In this document: positions 20,134 to 29,385 of the stretch, piece by piece
Position numbering within the stretch: position 1 is the stretch's first letter
How the letters are laid out: each line of letters begins with the position of its first letter
Source of the DNA: Buttiauxella agrestis ATCC 33320
GTDB taxonomy: Bacteria > Pseudomonadota > Gammaproteobacteria > Enterobacterales > Enterobacteriaceae
Length of the DNA: 64,000 nt
Assembly: GCA_024169445.1 (NCBI GenBank)
Contig: JALKFA010000001.1
Location: forward strand, 4,464,001 to 4,528,000
Direction: 5' to 3'
Made by a program: the position numbers and the translations under genes
Notes under the pieces: generated by a model
Told to the model about the DNA's origin: nothing
What the model saw: only the letters and a program-made list of their open reading frames with translations
Database searches by the model: none

Positions 20134-20150
20134 TAGATGGATTGTGAACG

Positions 20151-22514
20151 ATGAAAACGTTGAAAACCTGGACACTATTAAAATCTGATGCCAACCACGT
20201 TGAGTTAAGCGTGGATGGGAAACATCGCCTGAATTTGTTCGTGCTGGAGCAAGGCATGTTCCGCGTGCTGATTAAGCGCGAAAACAAACTGGCACTGAAC
20301 CGCACCTGGAGCATTGCGCCAGAAAGTGATGTGCCGTGGGAAGGCCGCGACCGTGAAAGCCTGCAAGGTTTTACGCTGCCTGGTTTTAGCATCGAAGAAC
20401 TCAACGAGACGCTTCGCGTCAGCACCGATAAGCTGCGCGTCACCGTCCACCAGCCGCTCTGGCTGGAGTGGGAATATAAGAACGAAAACGGTGAATGGCA
20501 GATGCTCGCCAGCGACCGTCCGACCAGCGCGTATTTGCTGAATGCTCACGGCGACGGCGTGGCGCATTATCAGCGCCGCTTCAAAGAAGAACGTTATTAC
20601 GGCCTGGGCGAAAAAGCTGGCCCGTTGCAGCGTACCGGTAAACGCTACGAAATGCGTAACCTGGATGCGATGGGTTACAACGCGGAATCCACTGACCCGC
20701 TGTACAAGCATATTCCGTTTACCATCACGCGCCGTCCGGATGTGAGCTTCGGGATGTTTTACGACAACCTGAGCAGTTGCTGGCTGGATTTGGGTAACGA
20801 AATTGACAACTATCACCTGCCGTATCGCCGCTGGCAGGCAGAGTCGGGCGATGTCGATTACTACTTGTTCCTCGGCCCTCAGGTTTTAGATGTCACCAAA
20901 GCGTTTGTACGCCTGACGGGTAAAACACTGTTTGGCCCGAAATGGAGCCTCGGTTACAGCGGCTCAACCATGCATTACACCGATGCACCTGATGCGCAAA
21001 ACCAGCTGATGAGTTTTATCAAACTATGTAACGAGCATGCGATCCCATGCGATTCGTTCCAGTTGTCATCGGGCTACACTTCCATCAAAAACAAGCGTTA
21101 TGTGTTCAACTGGAACTACGACAAAGTGCCGCAACCAAAAGTGATGAGCCAGGCATTCCACGATGCGGGCATCAAACTGGCGGCGAACATTAAGCCGTGC
21201 CTGTTGCAGGATCATCCTCGTTATCAGGAAGTGGTTGAGCAAGGTCTGTTTATTAAAGATTCCGAGCAAGATAGCCCGGAACGCTCGATCTTCTGGGACG
21301 ATGAAGGTTCACACCTCGATTTCACCAACCCGGCAACGGTCAAATGGTGGCAAAACGGCGTCACTACGCAACTGCTGGAAATGGGTATCGACTCCACCTG
21401 GAACGATAACAACGAATACGAAGTGTGGGATGGCGAAGCACGTTGCTACGGCTTTGGCCAGGAAATCGCCATCAAAAATATTCGCCCGGTCATGCCGCTG
21501 TTGATGATGCGTGCCTCGCTGGAAGCACAACAAGCCTTTGCACCGGAAAAACGCCCGTATTTGATTTCGCGTTCAGGTTGCGCCGGGATGCAGCGTTACG
21601 TGCAAACCTGGAGCGGCGATAACCGCACCAACTGGAATACGCTGCGCTACAACACTCGTATGGGCGTGGGCATGAGCCTGTCAGGTTTGTATAACGTCGG
21701 GCATGACGTCGGCGGTTTCTCTGGCGACAAACCAGATGCCGAGCTGTTTGTCCGTTGGGTACAAAATGGCGTGATGCACCCGCGCTTCACCATTCACTCA
21801 TGGAATGATGACCAGACTGTCAACGAGCCGTGGATGTACGCAAGTGTGACTCCGGCAATCCGTAGCGCGATTGAAACACGCTATCGCCTGCTACCGTATT
21901 TCTACACGCTGCTGTGGCAAGCCCATGCTGACGACGAACCGATGCTGCGCTCCACCTTCCTTGATCATGAGCACGACGCGAAAACCTTCGAAGAGTGTGA
22001 TGACTTTATGCTGGGCCGTGATTTGCTGGTCGCAAGTGTGGTGGAAGAAGGCCAACGCGAGCGCGAAATCTGGCTGCCAGAAAACGGCGCGGGTTGGTAC
22101 GATTACTACACTGGCCAGTGGTATAGCGGCGGCCAGACAATTGTGGTTGATGCTCCGCTCGAACGCCTGCCGCTGCTGGTGCGCGCCGGTGCTGCCCTGC
22201 CGCACTCTGCACGCATTACGCATGTGTTAGCGAGCGCTGATAATGTGCGCGAGTTGAAAGTGTATCCGTTGCAAGGGACTGGCGTTTCACACGGCAGCCT
22301 GTTTGAAGACGACGGCGAGTCATGGGGTTATCAGCAAGGTAATGCGTTGTGGCTGAGCTGGGAAATTCGCTGTACGGCAGATGAGATTCATGTGTCGTTT
22401 AGCCGTAAAGGGGATTATCAACCGGCATGGAGCGAGATGAAGTTGACGCTTCCTGCTGGGGAAAAACGCCGTTTGGTTGTTGATGGCATTGAGCAGGATT
22501 TATTGAAGATTTAA
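20151..22514 (+). CDS. GH31 family alpha-glucosidase-type enzyme
   Basis: A 787-residue cytoplasmic GH31 hydrolase with an N-terminal beta-sandwich domain (to about residue 250), the catalytic barrel, and C-terminal beta domains. The nucleophile motif is STWNDNNEYE (Asp419), the acid/base is in WSGDN (Asp490), and IHSWNDD follows as in alpha-glucosidases. It is clearly different from the 5.6-7.6 kb enzyme, which has WLDEAEPE instead of WNDNNE. No signal peptide is present. Substrate is unknown; the partner carrier and regulator suggest a dedicated alpha-glycoside route. Confidence 0.9.
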   Translation: MKTLKTWTLLKSDANHVELSVDGKHRLNLFVLEQGMFRVLIKRENKLALNRTWSIAPESDVPWEGRDRESLQGFTLPGFSIEELNETLRVSTDKLRVTVHQPLWLEWEYKNENGEWQMLASDRPTSAYLLNAHGDGVAHYQRRFKEERYYGLGEKAGPLQRTGKRYEMRNLDAMGYNAESTDPLYKHIPFTITRRPDVSFGMFYDNLSSCWLDLGNEIDNYHLPYRRWQAESGDVDYYLFLGPQVLDVTKAFVRLTGKTLFGPKWSLGYSGSTMHYTDAPDAQNQLMSFIKLCNEHAIPCDSFQLSSGYTSIKNKRYVFNWNYDKVPQPKVMSQAFHDAGIKLAANIKPCLLQDHPRYQEVVEQGLFIKDSEQDSPERSIFWDDEGSHLDFTNPATVKWWQNGVTTQLLEMGIDSTWNDNNEYEVWDGEARCYGFGQEIAIKNIRPVMPLLMMRASLEAQQAFAPEKRPYLISRSGCAGMQRYVQTWSGDNRTNWNTLRYNTRMGVGMSLSGLYNVGHDVGGFSGDKPDAELFVRWVQNGVMHPRFTIHSWNDDQTVNEPWMYASVTPAIRSAIETRYRLLPYFYTLLWQAHADDEPMLRSTFLDHEHDAKTFEECDDFMLGRDLLVASVVEEGQREREIWLPENGAGWYDYYTGQWYSGGQTIVVDAPLERLPLLVRAGAALPHSARITHVLASADNVRELKVYPLQGTGVSHGSLFEDDGESWGYQQGNALWLSWEIRCTADEIHVSFSRKGDYQPAWSEMKLTLPAGEKRRLVVDGIEQDLLKI

Positions 22515-22523
22515 GATATAAAA

Positions 22524-22543
22524 AAACCGCCGAAAGGCGGTTT
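22524..22543. terminator. Terminator between the GH31 gene and ybiT
   Basis: A perfect 8-bp stem AAACCGCC / GGCGGTTT with a GAAA tetraloop lies 10 bases after the GH31 stop. A run of T follows on the minus strand, fewer on the plus strand, so it can serve both convergent genes. Confidence 0.75.
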
Positions 22544-22566
22544 AAAACTGCTGACGAAGCTATTTC

Positions 22567-22643
22567 GTAGGTCGGATAAGCGCAGCGTCATCCGACAATC
22601 AGGTGCAAATGGAGGATGACGCTAGCGCTTATCCACCCTACAA
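22567..22643. repeat. REP pair (BIME-like element)
   Basis: Two REP-like units face each other: GTAGGTCGGATAAGCG...CATCCGAC (22567-22596) and GGATGACGCTAGCG...ATCCACCCTAC (about 22613-22643). This is the usual inverted pair found between convergent enterobacterial genes, here after GH31 and ybiT. Confidence 0.8.
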
Positions 22644-22650
22644 AACTAAA

Positions 22651-24246
22651 TTAACCGTCAATACCTTTACTGCGCAGGTAATCTTCGTACCCGCCGGTAA
22701 AGTCAATCACACGCTCTGGGGTAATCTCAATCACACGCGTTGCCAGCGAGCTAACAAACTCACGGTCGTGAGAAACGAAGATCAGCGTGCCTGGGTACAT
22801 TTCCAGCGCCATGTTCAGCGACTCGATAGATTCCATATCCAGGTGGTTGGTAGGTTCATCCATCACCAGAACGTTCGGGCGTTCCATCATTAACTTACCA
22901 AACAACATGCGGCCTTTTTCACCACCGGAAAGCACTTTAGCAGGCTTTTTGATGTCATCCTGGCTGAACAGCAGACGGCCAAGAATGCTGCGCACCGCTT
23001 GCTCGTCGTCGCCTTCCTGCATCCACTGGCTCATCCAGTCGAACACAGTCAGGTCATTTTCGAATTCGTATTCATGATCCTGCGCGTAATAGCCGATTTG
23101 CACATTCTCAGACCACTTCACAGTACCTGCGTCTGGAGTCAGTTCAGCAACCAGGGTTTTAAGCAGAGTGGTTTTACCCACGCCGTTAGTACCCAGAATC
23201 GCCAGTTTTTCACCCACTTCCAGCAGCATGTTAACGCCTTTGAACAGTGGGCCGTTATCAAAGCCTTTAGACATAGCTTCAACTTCAAGCGCATTACGGA
23301 ACAGTTTCTTGTCCTGCTCGAAGCGAATGAACGGGTTCTGACGGCTGGATGCTTTAACTTCGTCGAGTTTGATTTTATCAATCTGACGCGCACGAGAAGT
23401 CGCCTGGCGAGATTTAGAGGCGTTGGCACTAAAACGGCTAACGAAGGATTGCAGGTCTGCAATCTGCGCTTTTTTCTTCGCGTTGTCAGACAGCAGGCGT
23501 TCACGCACTTGTGTTGCTGCCGTCATGTATTCGTCGTAGTTGCCTGGATAAACACGCAGTTCGCCGTAGTCCAGATCCGCCATGTGAGTACACACCATGT
23601 TCAGGAAGTGACGGTCGTGCGAAATGATGATCATGGTGCTGTTACGTTCGTTCAGCACGGTTTCCAGCCAACGAATGGTGTCGATGTCCAGGTTGTTCGT
23701 CGGTTCATCAAGCAGCAGAATTTCTGGGTTTGAGAACAGTGCCTGCGCCAGCAACACACGCAGTTTCCAGCCTGGAGCAACTTCGCTCATCGGGCCGTAA
23801 TGTTGTTCTACAGGAATGCCGACACCTAACAGCAGTTCGCCCGCGCGTGCTTCAGCGGTGTAACCGTCCATTTCGCCGTACAACACTTCCAGGTCAGCCA
23901 CTTTGTAGCCGTCTTCTTCGCTCATCTCTGGTAACGCGTAAATGCGGTCGCGCTCTTCTTTTACTTCCCAGAGTTCAGCGTGGCCCATGATTACCGTGTC
24001 GAGCACGGTGAATTTTTCAAAGGCGAATTGATCCTGACGCAACTTACCGAGGCGTTCGTTCGGATCAAGTGAAACGTTACCCAGCGTTGGCTCTAAATCG
24101 CCACCGAGGATCTTCATAAAGGTAGACTTGCCGCTACCGTTAGCGCCGATCAAGCCGTAACGGTTGCCGCCGCCAAATTTGACAGAAATATTTTCAAACA
24201 GCGGCTTACTGCCGAACTGCATTGTGACGTTGCTGGAAACTAGCAC
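22651..24246 (-). CDS. ybiT: ABC-F family ATPase YbiT
   Basis: A 531-residue soluble ABC-F protein with two ATPase domains and no membrane segments (E. coli YbiT 530 aa). Walker A boxes are GANGSGKS (34-41) and GTNGVGKTT; Walker B boxes are [11 protein letters not shown] and [10 protein letters not shown]; the P-site tRNA interaction linker lies between them. ABC-F proteins act on the ribosome to relieve stalled or hard-to-translate states; the exact role of YbiT is not established here. It is divergent from ldtB, as in E. coli. Confidence 0.95.
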   Translation of the reverse strand: MLVSSNVTMQFGSKPLFENISVKFGGGNRYGLIGANGSGKSTFMKILGGDLEPTLGNVSLDPNERLGKLRQDQFAFEKFTVLDTVIMGHAELWEVKEERDRIYALPEMSEEDGYKVADLEVLYGEMDGYTAEARAGELLLGVGIPVEQHYGPMSEVAPGWKLRVLLAQALFSNPEILLLDEPTNNLDIDTIRWLETVLNERNSTMIIISHDRHFLNMVCTHMADLDYGELRVYPGNYDEYMTAATQVRERLLSDNAKKKAQIADLQSFVSRFSANASKSRQATSRARQIDKIKLDEVKASSRQNPFIRFEQDKKLFRNALEVEAMSKGFDNGPLFKGVNMLLEVGEKLAILGTNGVGKTTLLKTLVAELTPDAGTVKWSENVQIGYYAQDHEYEFENDLTVFDWMSQWMQEGDDEQAVRSILGRLLFSQDDIKKPAKVLSGGEKGRMLFGKLMMERPNVLVMDEPTNHLDMESIESLNMALEMYPGTLIFVSHDREFVSSLATRVIEITPERVIDFTGGYEDYLRSKGIDG

Positions 24247-24363
24247 AGAGATGTCCTGGTAAAAGAAGTTTTAAGATGTGAGATCCGGCACATTATGCCA
24301 TAACTCAATGTGCAGATCGCCCTGCTTGTTCACTGGCGATAAAATAATCAATATGGAAAAAAA

Positions 24364-24414
24364 TGTGATTTAATCCACATCTGATTTCCCTGGTCGCGAG
24401 AATGCACATATAAT
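24364..24414 (+). promoter_or_regulatory. ldtB promoter with CRP-like upstream site
   Basis: A consensus -10 TATAAT lies at 24409-24414, about 65 bases before the ldtB ATG, with no good -35. Upstream, TGTGATTTAATCCACA (24364-24379) differs from the CRP core TGTGA-N6-TCACA at one position and is flanked by ATGTG/CACAT symmetry. Activation by CRP is inferred only. Confidence 0.5.
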
Positions 24415-24478
24415 GCGCGGCTAAACCGCTCCGTTTCTTCACTAACTAGCCTGCATGGCCGTAAATAATTCGCATACC

Positions 24479-25399
24479 ATGAATATGAAACTACGCACTA
24501 TTTTACTGGCATTTGTGGCTGTCGTGTCTTTTAGCAAAACAGCTTCTGCCGTGACCTATCCTCTGCCTACTGATGGCAGCCGTTTGATTGGTCAAAACCA
24601 GGTTGTCACCATTCCTGAAGGTAGCACCGCACCGCTGGAAGAATTCGCAGCACGTTACCAGATGGGTCTTTCCAACATGTTGGAAGCAAACCCGGGTGTT
24701 GACCCGTATTTGCCAAAGCCTGGTACCATCCTGAATATTCCTCAGCAGCTGATTCTGCCGGACACCGTCCATGAAGGTATTGTTATTAACAGTGCTGAAA
24801 TGCGCCTCTACTATTACCCTGCTGGCTCCAACACGGTTATCGTGCTGCCAATCGGTATCGGCCAGTTGGGTAAAGACACCCCACTGAACTGGACAACAAA
24901 AGTAGAACGTAAGAAAGCGGGCCCAACCTGGACGCCAACGAAGAAAATGCACGCAGAATATATTGCTGCCGGTACGCCACTGCCAGCGGTTGTTCCAGCT
25001 GGCCCAGATAACCCGATGGGTCTGTATGCACTGTACATTGGTCGTCTGTATGCGATTCACGGTACCAACGCAAACTTTGGTATCGGCCTGCGCGTGAGCC
25101 ACGGTTGTGTGCGTCTGCGTAATGAAGACATCAAATTCCTGTTCGAGAAAGTGCCGGTCGGTACCCGCGTTCAGTTCATCAACGAACCGGTTAAAGCCAC
25201 CGTTGAGCCAGATGGTACGCGCTACATTGAAGTGCATAACCCACTGTCGACCACTGAAGCGCAGTTCAACTCCACTGAGATTGTCCCTATCACGCTGAAA
25301 AACAACGTGACCGCGATTACCGCTCAGCCTGACGTTGACAGCACCGTATTGGATCAAGCTATTCAGGGCCGTTCCGGTATGCCGGTACGCTTGAACTAA
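24479..25399 (+). CDS. ldtB: L,D-transpeptidase LdtB (YbiS)
   Basis: A 306-residue periplasmic L,D-transpeptidase, the same length as E. coli YbiS. It attaches Braun lipoprotein (Lpp) to diaminopimelate in peptidoglycan. The ATG at 24479 begins the signal peptide [20 protein letters not shown], cleaved near TASA. A LysM-like region follows, then the YkuD domain with AIHGT (His194) and catalytic SHGCVRLRN (His208, Cys210). The C-terminus SGMPVRLN is conserved. It ends at a strong terminator, beyond which gene order switches to another E. coli map region. Confidence 0.96.
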   Translation: MNMKLRTILLAFVAVVSFSKTASAVTYPLPTDGSRLIGQNQVVTIPEGSTAPLEEFAARYQMGLSNMLEANPGVDPYLPKPGTILNIPQQLILPDTVHEGIVINSAEMRLYYYPAGSNTVIVLPIGIGQLGKDTPLNWTTKVERKKAGPTWTPTKKMHAEYIAAGTPLPAVVPAGPDNPMGLYALYIGRLYAIHGTNANFGIGLRVSHGCVRLRNEDIKFLFEKVPVGTRVQFINEPVKATVEPDGTRYIEVHNPLSTTEAQFNSTEIVPITLKNNVTAITAQPDVDSTVLDQAIQGRSGMPVRLN

Positions 25400-25420
25400 G
25401 CGAAGATTACAGCTTTGAAG

Positions 25421-25444
25421 AGCGGCCTACGGGCCGCTTTTTTT
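25421..25444 (+). terminator. Terminator after ldtB
   Basis: The 7-bp GC-rich stem AGCGGCC / GGCCGCT with a 4-base loop is followed by seven T, a textbook intrinsic terminator 21 bases after the ldtB stop. Confidence 0.9.
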
Positions 25445-25481
25445 GTCCTCAAAATACCTGTTGTGATAATGCCCAAAACTT

Positions 25482-25544
25482 TCTGGAACGTTCCAGACAG
25501 GAATGTTTGGTATGCTAATAATTCATGATGTGACCGGTAGCACA
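25482..25544 (+). promoter_or_regulatory. yohJK promoter with 16-bp perfect palindrome
   Basis: TCTGGAACGTTCCAGA (25482-25497) is a perfect palindrome with a central CG. An extended -10, TGGTATGCT (25508-25516), lies just downstream, placing the palindrome over the -35 region where a dimeric repressor would block polymerase. Further on, TGTGACCGGTAGCACA (25529-25544) is CRP-like but would lie after the start point. The palindrome's regulator is not known to me. Confidence 0.55.
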
Positions 25545-25593
25545 TTTTTGAGTTTAATTGTATGATGAATGCGTTTTCTAAAAGGTAATCACT

Positions 25594-25995
25594 ATGCGTA
25601 ACTCACTCACCGCACTATGGCAGTACCTGCGGGCATTTATATTAATTTACATATGCTTATATGCAGGTATTGCCATTTCGTCACTGCTTCCTATCACCAT
25701 CCCCGGCAGCATTATTGGCATGCTGATTCTGTTTGTATTGCTGTCGCTGCAAATCGTCCCTGCCAAATGGGTTAAGCCCGGTTGCCAAATATTGATTCGC
25801 AATATGGCACTGCTGTTTGTGCCGATTGGCGTAGGTGTGATGCAGTATGTCGATGTAATAAAACAACAATTTGGCCCTGTCGTGGTCTCATGTTTTATCA
25901 GTACCCTGGTGGTGTTAGTGGTGGTGAGCTGGAGTTCCCAGTTAATGCATGGCGAGCGTAAAGTGGTGAGCGAGCGCGAGGGTGAGACAAAATGA
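25594..25995 (+). CDS. yohJ: LrgA/CidA-family membrane protein YohJ
   Basis: A 133-residue membrane protein with four hydrophobic segments (E. coli YohJ 132 aa), including the family stretch [38 protein letters not shown]. LrgA-type proteins work with an LrgB partner; Gram-positive homologues are linked to pyruvate or other small-carboxylate uptake and to holin-like effects. It overlaps the start of yohK by 4 bases (ATGA), so the two are translated together. AAGGT lies upstream of the ATG. Confidence 0.93.
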   Translation: MRNSLTALWQYLRAFILIYICLYAGIAISSLLPITIPGSIIGMLILFVLLSLQIVPAKWVKPGCQILIRNMALLFVPIGVGVMQYVDVIKQQFGPVVVSCFISTLVVLVVVSWSSQLMHGERKVVSEREGETK

Positions 25996-26687
25996 TTCAT
26001 CATCTTTGGTGGTCTTTACCTTTAACACTGGCGACTTTTTTCCTGGCTCGCCAGGTTGCTGTCCGTTATAAATCGCCGGTTCTGAACCCGTTGCTGATTT
26101 CCATGATTGTGATAATCCCAATCCTGGTCTTGACCCGTACCCCTTACGAACATTATTTCGAAGGCAGTAAAGTATTAAATGACTTGCTGCAACCGGCCGT
26201 TGTTGCCCTCGCCTTCCCGCTTTACGAACAGCTTCACCAGATTCGCGCGCGCTGGAAATCCATTATCACTATCTGTTTTATTGGCAGCATGGTGGCGATG
26301 ATTACCGGTACTTCGGTGGCATTACTGATGGGGGCAACTCCGCAAATTGCCGCTTCGATTTTGCCGAAATCAGTGACCACCCCTATCGCAATGGCAGTCG
26401 GTGGCAGTATCGGTGGGATCCCGGCGATTAGCGCAGTCTGTGTGATTTTTGTCGGTATTTTGGGTGCCGTATTTGGTCATACCCTTTTGAATTTAATGAA
26501 CATTACCACTAAGGCGTCTCGTGGTCTTGCGATGGGGACGGCATCTCATGCCCTCGGCACCGCTCGCTGCGCGGAACTTGATTACCAGGAAGGGGCTTTT
26601 AGCTCATTGGCGCTGGTGATCTGCGGCATCATTACCTCACTGATTGCCCCGTTCCTGTTCCCGGTTATTTTGGCCGTGGTAGGTTAA
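25992..26687 (+). CDS. yohK: LrgB/CidB-family membrane protein YohK
   Basis: A 231-residue membrane protein with 6-7 hydrophobic segments, matching E. coli YohK in length. LrgB family signatures are [40 protein letters not shown], and the strongly kept [14 protein letters not shown]-type stretch ([17 protein letters not shown]). It is the partner of YohJ and is coupled to it by overlapping codons. Confidence 0.93.
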   Translation: MIHHLWWSLPLTLATFFLARQVAVRYKSPVLNPLLISMIVIIPILVLTRTPYEHYFEGSKVLNDLLQPAVVALAFPLYEQLHQIRARWKSIITICFIGSMVAMITGTSVALLMGATPQIAASILPKSVTTPIAMAVGGSIGGIPAISAVCVIFVGILGAVFGHTLLNLMNITTKASRGLAMGTASHALGTARCAELDYQEGAFSSLALVICGIITSLIAPFLFPVILAVVG

Positions 26688-26728
26688 AACTTGCGAGAGA
26701 TCGCGCATTTTCATTCTTTATTTCATAC

Positions 26729-26790
26729 GTTGCATTTGTAATTAGATGAAGATCACATATAAAGCCTATACAGACCCGTAAACTACGGGT
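26729..26790 (+). promoter_or_regulatory. cdd control region: CytR-like octamer, CRP-like site, promoter, leader hairpin
   Basis: GTTGCATT (26729-26736) is the CytR half-site octamer. A CRP-like site follows at 26742-26757 (TTAGA-N6-TCACA, second half perfect). A -10-like TATACA lies at 26767-26772. After it the leader has a 7-bp hairpin, ACCCGTA / TACGGGT (26774-26790). E. coli cdd is known to be controlled by CytR and CRP, which this layout matches. Confidence 0.6.
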
Positions 26791-26817
26791 CAATCACTTG
26801 TTATGAGGCTAATTTCC

Positions 26818-27702
26818 ATGCGCTCACGTTTTCAGGCTGCTCTCGCACAACTCCCGGCTGCACTGCAAACCGCACTGCAACCCTTGATTACTGACTCTCA
26901 TTTCCCAGCAATGTTTATTGCTTCCGAAGTAGAATCACTGAAAGCTCAGACCGGCCTTGATGACGATGCATTGGCCTTCGCCTTATTGCCACTCGCAGCC
27001 TCTTGTGCACGTGCTGATTTATCACAGTTTTATGTCGGCGCTGTGGCGCGCGGTGTAAGCGGTAACCTTTATTTTGGCGGCAATATGGAGTTTCTCGGCT
27101 CCACCATGCAGCAGACCGTTCATGCCGAGCAGAGCGCAATTACTCACGCGTGGATGCGCGGTGAAAAAGCACTCTCCGCCATTACGGTTAACTACACACC
27201 TTGTGGCCATTGCCGCCAGTTTATGAACGAGCTGAATAGCGGTGTAGCACTACGCATTAATTTGCCAGGCCGTAAACCCGCCACGCTTGGCGATTATCTG
27301 CCTGATGCCTTTGGCCCACGCGATTTAGAAATCAAAACCTTGCTGCTTGATGAAATGGACCATGGCTTTGAGTTGCAGGGCGATGAATTAAGCCGTGCCG
27401 CCATTGCCGCGGCAAACCGTAGCCATGCGCCGTACAGCAACGCGCCTTCAGGTGTGGCGCTGGAAATGCGTGACGGGACGATTTTCAAAGGGAGCTATGC
27501 AGAAAACGCGGCATTCAATCCTTCCCTGCCACCACTGCAGGCCGCACTGAATCTGCTGAGTCTTTCGGGTTATGACTATAACGATATTCAGCGGGCAATA
27601 CTTGCTGAAAAAGCCGAAGCACCACTAACCCAATGGGATGCGACCGCTGCCACATTAAAAGCGCTGGGCTGTATGAATATTGACCGCGCACTTTTGAATT
27701 GA
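26818..27702 (+). CDS. cdd: Cytidine deaminase
   Basis: A 294-residue homodimeric cytidine/deoxycytidine deaminase, the same length as E. coli Cdd. The zinc-binding active site is HAE (His102, Glu104) and PCGHC (Cys129, Cys132), and the C-terminal catalytic-like domain ([18 protein letters not shown]) is present without zinc ligands, as usual. The ATG at 26818 is chosen because it gives the E. coli-like N-terminus and has GAGG 9 bases upstream. It works in pyrimidine salvage, converting cytidine to uridine. Confidence 0.96.
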   Translation: MRSRFQAALAQLPAALQTALQPLITDSHFPAMFIASEVESLKAQTGLDDDALAFALLPLAASCARADLSQFYVGAVARGVSGNLYFGGNMEFLGSTMQQTVHAEQSAITHAWMRGEKALSAITVNYTPCGHCRQFMNELNSGVALRINLPGRKPATLGDYLPDAFGPRDLEIKTLLLDEMDHGFELQGDELSRAAIAAANRSHAPYSNAPSGVALEMRDGTIFKGSYAENAAFNPSLPPLQAALNLLSLSGYDYNDIQRAILAEKAEAPLTQWDATAATLKALGCMNIDRALLN

Positions 27703-27707
27703 TATTC

Positions 27708-27739
27708 ACAGTACGGGCGTGCTTGCGTCCGTACTGTTT
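27708..27739 (+). terminator. Terminator after cdd
   Basis: A 9-bp inverted repeat, ACAGTACGG / CCGTACTGT, with a 12-base loop is followed by TTTAAATTT. It starts 5 bases after the cdd stop. Confidence 0.75.
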
Positions 27740-27821
27740 AAATTTAACGCAACCAACGCAGTGAATCTTGCTCTTACCCACCAGGTAAAGTAGCCTTGAA
27801 TAAAATTCCCTCCTTTTTTAG

Positions 27822-28547
<726 letters not shown>

Positions 28548-28570
28548 AGTAAGCCCTCAAGGAAGGAAGA

Positions 28571-29344
28571 ATGGCTGTTAATAAAATATTACTGGCATTG
28601 GTTCCCGCACTCAGTCTGCTGGCTGCACCTGCACTGGCGCAGGCAGAAGAAGAATGCATGGCGCAGTTAAAAACACAGGCCGCGTTGCTGCATCCTACAA
28701 GTCAGCTAAATGAAAGTATCAGCGCCTGCAAAGTGTGGCCGTGGGCTCCAGACAAAACCATTATGGTGATGATGTTATCTGCGCCTGACGGTGAACCGGA
28801 TTTTACCATCTATGATGTCGATGTGATGGTGACGGACACACAAAGCGGCAAGGTAATTGCGCGCAATACCCACCCGCAAGCCGTTCAGGATGATGCGATA
28901 GCAACTAGCTCTGTCACCATCGATACAGCACGTTACCAGCTCACCCCAGATTTACGCGCCTTTGCCATCCGCTTTGTCCATACTGGTTCTTCCAATGTTA
29001 ACCAGTTCGGTGTTGAAAGCCTGAATATGTATGTGCTTAAAGACAAAACGCTGCCTTTGCTGGTTAATCACTTCAGTATGGTGATTGACAGCGGAGAGTG
29101 GGATGGGGCTTGCACGGGATATTTTACGAAAAACAAGCGAACTATTTCGGTGTTAAACACTACCAGCAACGGCTATGCCGATCTGCGAGTACACGATAAA
29201 AAAGTCTCAAATGAAACAAACCGGGATAAAGCCGGTAAATGTGCAGAAACAAAAGTTGGCGAAGAGGAAACAGATATTATTCTGCGTTTTGATGGGAAAG
29301 TTTATCCGGTGGATAAAAAAGAGCAGTTTGACAGTGCATTTTGA
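28571..29344 (+). CDS. Predicted periplasmic protein of unknown function
   Basis: A 257-residue protein with a clear Sec signal peptide (MAVNKILLALVPALSLLAAP..., cleaved near AQA-EEE). The mature part is mixed beta-rich with cysteines in pairs (EEEC, SACKVW, GACTGYF, GKCAE), suggesting disulfides. I recognise no family; E. coli K-12 has the unrelated short yeiS at this point. GGAAGGAAG lies before the ATG. Linkage to sanA suggests an envelope role, which is inference. It ends at a stem-loop shared with the convergent mglC. Confidence 0.78.
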   Translation: MAVNKILLALVPALSLLAAPALAQAEEECMAQLKTQAALLHPTSQLNESISACKVWPWAPDKTIMVMMLSAPDGEPDFTIYDVDVMVTDTQSGKVIARNTHPQAVQDDAIATSSVTIDTARYQLTPDLRAFAIRFVHTGSSNVNQFGVESLNMYVLKDKTLPLLVNHFSMVIDSGEWDGACTGYFTKNKRTISVLNTTSNGYADLRVHDKKVSNETNRDKAGKCAETKVGEEETDIILRFDGKVYPVDKKEQFDSAF

Positions 29345-29352
29345 TTAAATGA

Positions 29353-29378
29353 TCAGGGTGAGCCTTCGCCCACCCTGA
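29353..29378. terminator. Stem-loop between the sanA-linked gene and mglC
   Basis: A perfect 8-bp stem TCAGGGTG / CACCCTGA with an inner GGC/GCC-type pairing lies between convergent stops at 29344 and 29386. T tracts are poor on both sides, so it may act with Rho or as an RNA 3' end. Confidence 0.6.
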
Positions 29379-29385
29379 CAATAAA

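Noticed and set aside
20205-20816. 203-codon open frame antisense to the second GH31 gene
   Set aside because: Overlaps a clear GH31 coding region and shows no supporting signal.
22999-23733. 244-codon open frame antisense to ybiT
   Set aside because: Phe/Val/Arg-rich shadow of ybiT; no plausible start or family.
24503-25357. 284-codon open frame antisense to ldtB
   Set aside because: It is a shadow of the highly biased ldtB coding frame; no ribosome site, no recognisable protein, and ldtB is certain.
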